From Chthoniobacterales bacterium (GTDB lineage Bacteria > Verrucomicrobiota > Verrucomicrobiia > Chthoniobacterales > JACTMZ01), in NCBI GenBank assembly GCA_021463515.1, contig JAJTYZ010000108.1:1-43701 (forward strand): 43,701 bases of DNA, in the 5' to 3' direction. Made by a program: the position numbers and the translations under genes. This document shows, piece after piece, positions 43,121-43,701 of this stretch (positions are counted from its first letter, which is position 1; every line of letters starts with the position of its first letter). The notes under the pieces were generated by a model that did not search any database, had not been told where the DNA came from, and was given only the letters and a program-made list of their open reading frames with translations.

Positions 43121-43701
43121 TTACACATCGGAAACATGCTTTTTCCAAGCATCGAAACGCTGACGATGAAACGCGAGGCGATCTGCTCGCGGCGTTCGTG
43201 TGCTTTCCGGAGCAGCGGGAATGTCTTGCACGGGACATCCCGCAAGGCGTGCTGCCCCGCTTAAACCATCCGTCGTTCCCGGACGAAGCGGACAGCCAAA
43301 AATATCCGCTGCCATTTGAAGCCAAAAGCTCAAGCGACTACCACCACCGAGTACAACGATTTCTTCGGAAGTTTCAAGGAAGCCTAGAGGAACAAGCGCA
43401 AAGATGGCATAAAGAATTCCCTCCATGGCAGCGTAGGCTTTTTCCTCCGGTGTCCCCTCCCCACGCCACGCCGCCTCGGTACCCCAACGGTTTGGATAAA
43501 AAAGCGGCGCATCGAGTGTCATTGCCGCACGACTTGCATAATCCGCAAAGCGCGGACTATCCACCGAGCCGAAAAGAAATTGATCCGCCCAATCCAGTGC
43601 CGAGCAGGCACTGCCGATCACAACCAATTCGTAAAATCCGCCGCCCGGATACAATCCCCACAAACCATGGTTGCTATAAGGCCCCAGCTGATCTTCCGCC
43701 A
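43121..43701 (-). CDS. FGGY-family carbohydrate kinase, C-terminal part (continues beyond the window)
   Basis: The frame is open to the last base, so only about 192 C-terminal residues are present. VVLGGGSRLSFWLQMAADIF, followed by GCPLRPGTTDGLSGAARLAG, is the FGGY_C signature of xylulokinase-like sugar kinases; the GGGS loop binds ATP. PYSNHGLWGLYPGGGFYELVVIGSA resembles the region before it. It heads the visible part of a tightly spaced operon with nagB and nagA; the substrate is unknown because the N-terminal sugar-binding domain is missing. Confidence 0.85.
   Translation of the reverse strand, partial: AEDQLGPYSNHGLWGLYPGGGFYELVVIGSACSALDWADQFLFGSVDSPRFADYASRAAMTLDAPLFYPNRWGTEAAWRGEGTPEEKAYAAMEGILYAIFALVPLGFLETSEEIVVLGGGSRLSFWLQMAADIFGCPLRPGTTDGLSGAARLAGCPVQDIPAAPESTRTPRADRLAFHRQRFDAWKKHVSDV

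Overview
The window reads as a chromosomal segment of a member of the Verrucomicrobiota (PVC superphylum). I infer this from two PEP-CTERM proteins, a TIGR02597-like protein, a pseudopilin with the 'H...DGH' C-terminal pattern common in this phylum, FolE2 in place of FolE in the folate branch, and intergenic hairpin repeats. This is inference from gene content; no 16S or database search was possible. There is no sign of phage, plasmid, CRISPR array or intact insertion sequence. A pyruvate:ferredoxin oxidoreductase suggests fermentative or facultative metabolism, and the carbohydrate genes suggest a saccharolytic organism.

Layout. 1-2444 (+): the end of a uronate catabolism operon (PfkB sugar kinase, SDR oxidoreductase, UxaC). 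2463-3587 (-): a phosphofructokinase with a hybrid ATP/PPi signature. 3701-7239 (+): leuC, leuD (separated by a heptamer tandem repeat) and miaB. 7293-8983 (-): a DD-carboxypeptidase lipoprotein overlapping folE2. 9044-14367: an orphan MalG-type permease divergent from two overlapping genes for exported proteins of the GH13 amylase fold. Both have lost catalytic residues, and this is the most unusual locus in the window. 14383-17586 (-): a compact run of a PEP-CTERM protein, a pseudopilin and three small membrane proteins, with a perfect palindrome just upstream. 17727-23680 (-): a housekeeping block (rlmI-like, kamA, murA, prmC, prfA, rpmE). 23849-31225 (+): a tight operon of nifJ, a DHOD-like flavoprotein without the catalytic Cys loop, a DsbD-like thiol transporter and an exported thioredoxin-fold protein. 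31226-35612: an accessory zone with a rhodanese, a PEP-CTERM protein, a TIGR02597-like protein and an HNH endonuclease, plus three copies of an interspersed repeat and a MITE-like element of about 270 bp. 35613-39407: a WalJ-type metallohydrolase, tRNA-Val(CAC), a small L,D-transpeptidase-like protein and a P1B-4-like metal ATPase. 39461-43701 (-): an amino-sugar operon (partial FGGY kinase, nagB, a short nagA, a Gfo/Idh/MocA oxidoreductase, an SGNH hydrolase).

How it fits together. The ends of the window feed uronates and amino sugars into central metabolism, where PFK and PFOR act. The pseudo-amylase pair with MalG hints at binding or uptake of alpha-glucan without local hydrolysis. The PEP-CTERM/pseudopilin cluster looks like an undescribed envelope or surface assembly. 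The intergenic DNA holds at least four separate repeat families: GGAA-loop hairpins, ACTGAAA heptamers, the GGGGCATGGGCG family, and the inverted-repeat element at 35240-35509.
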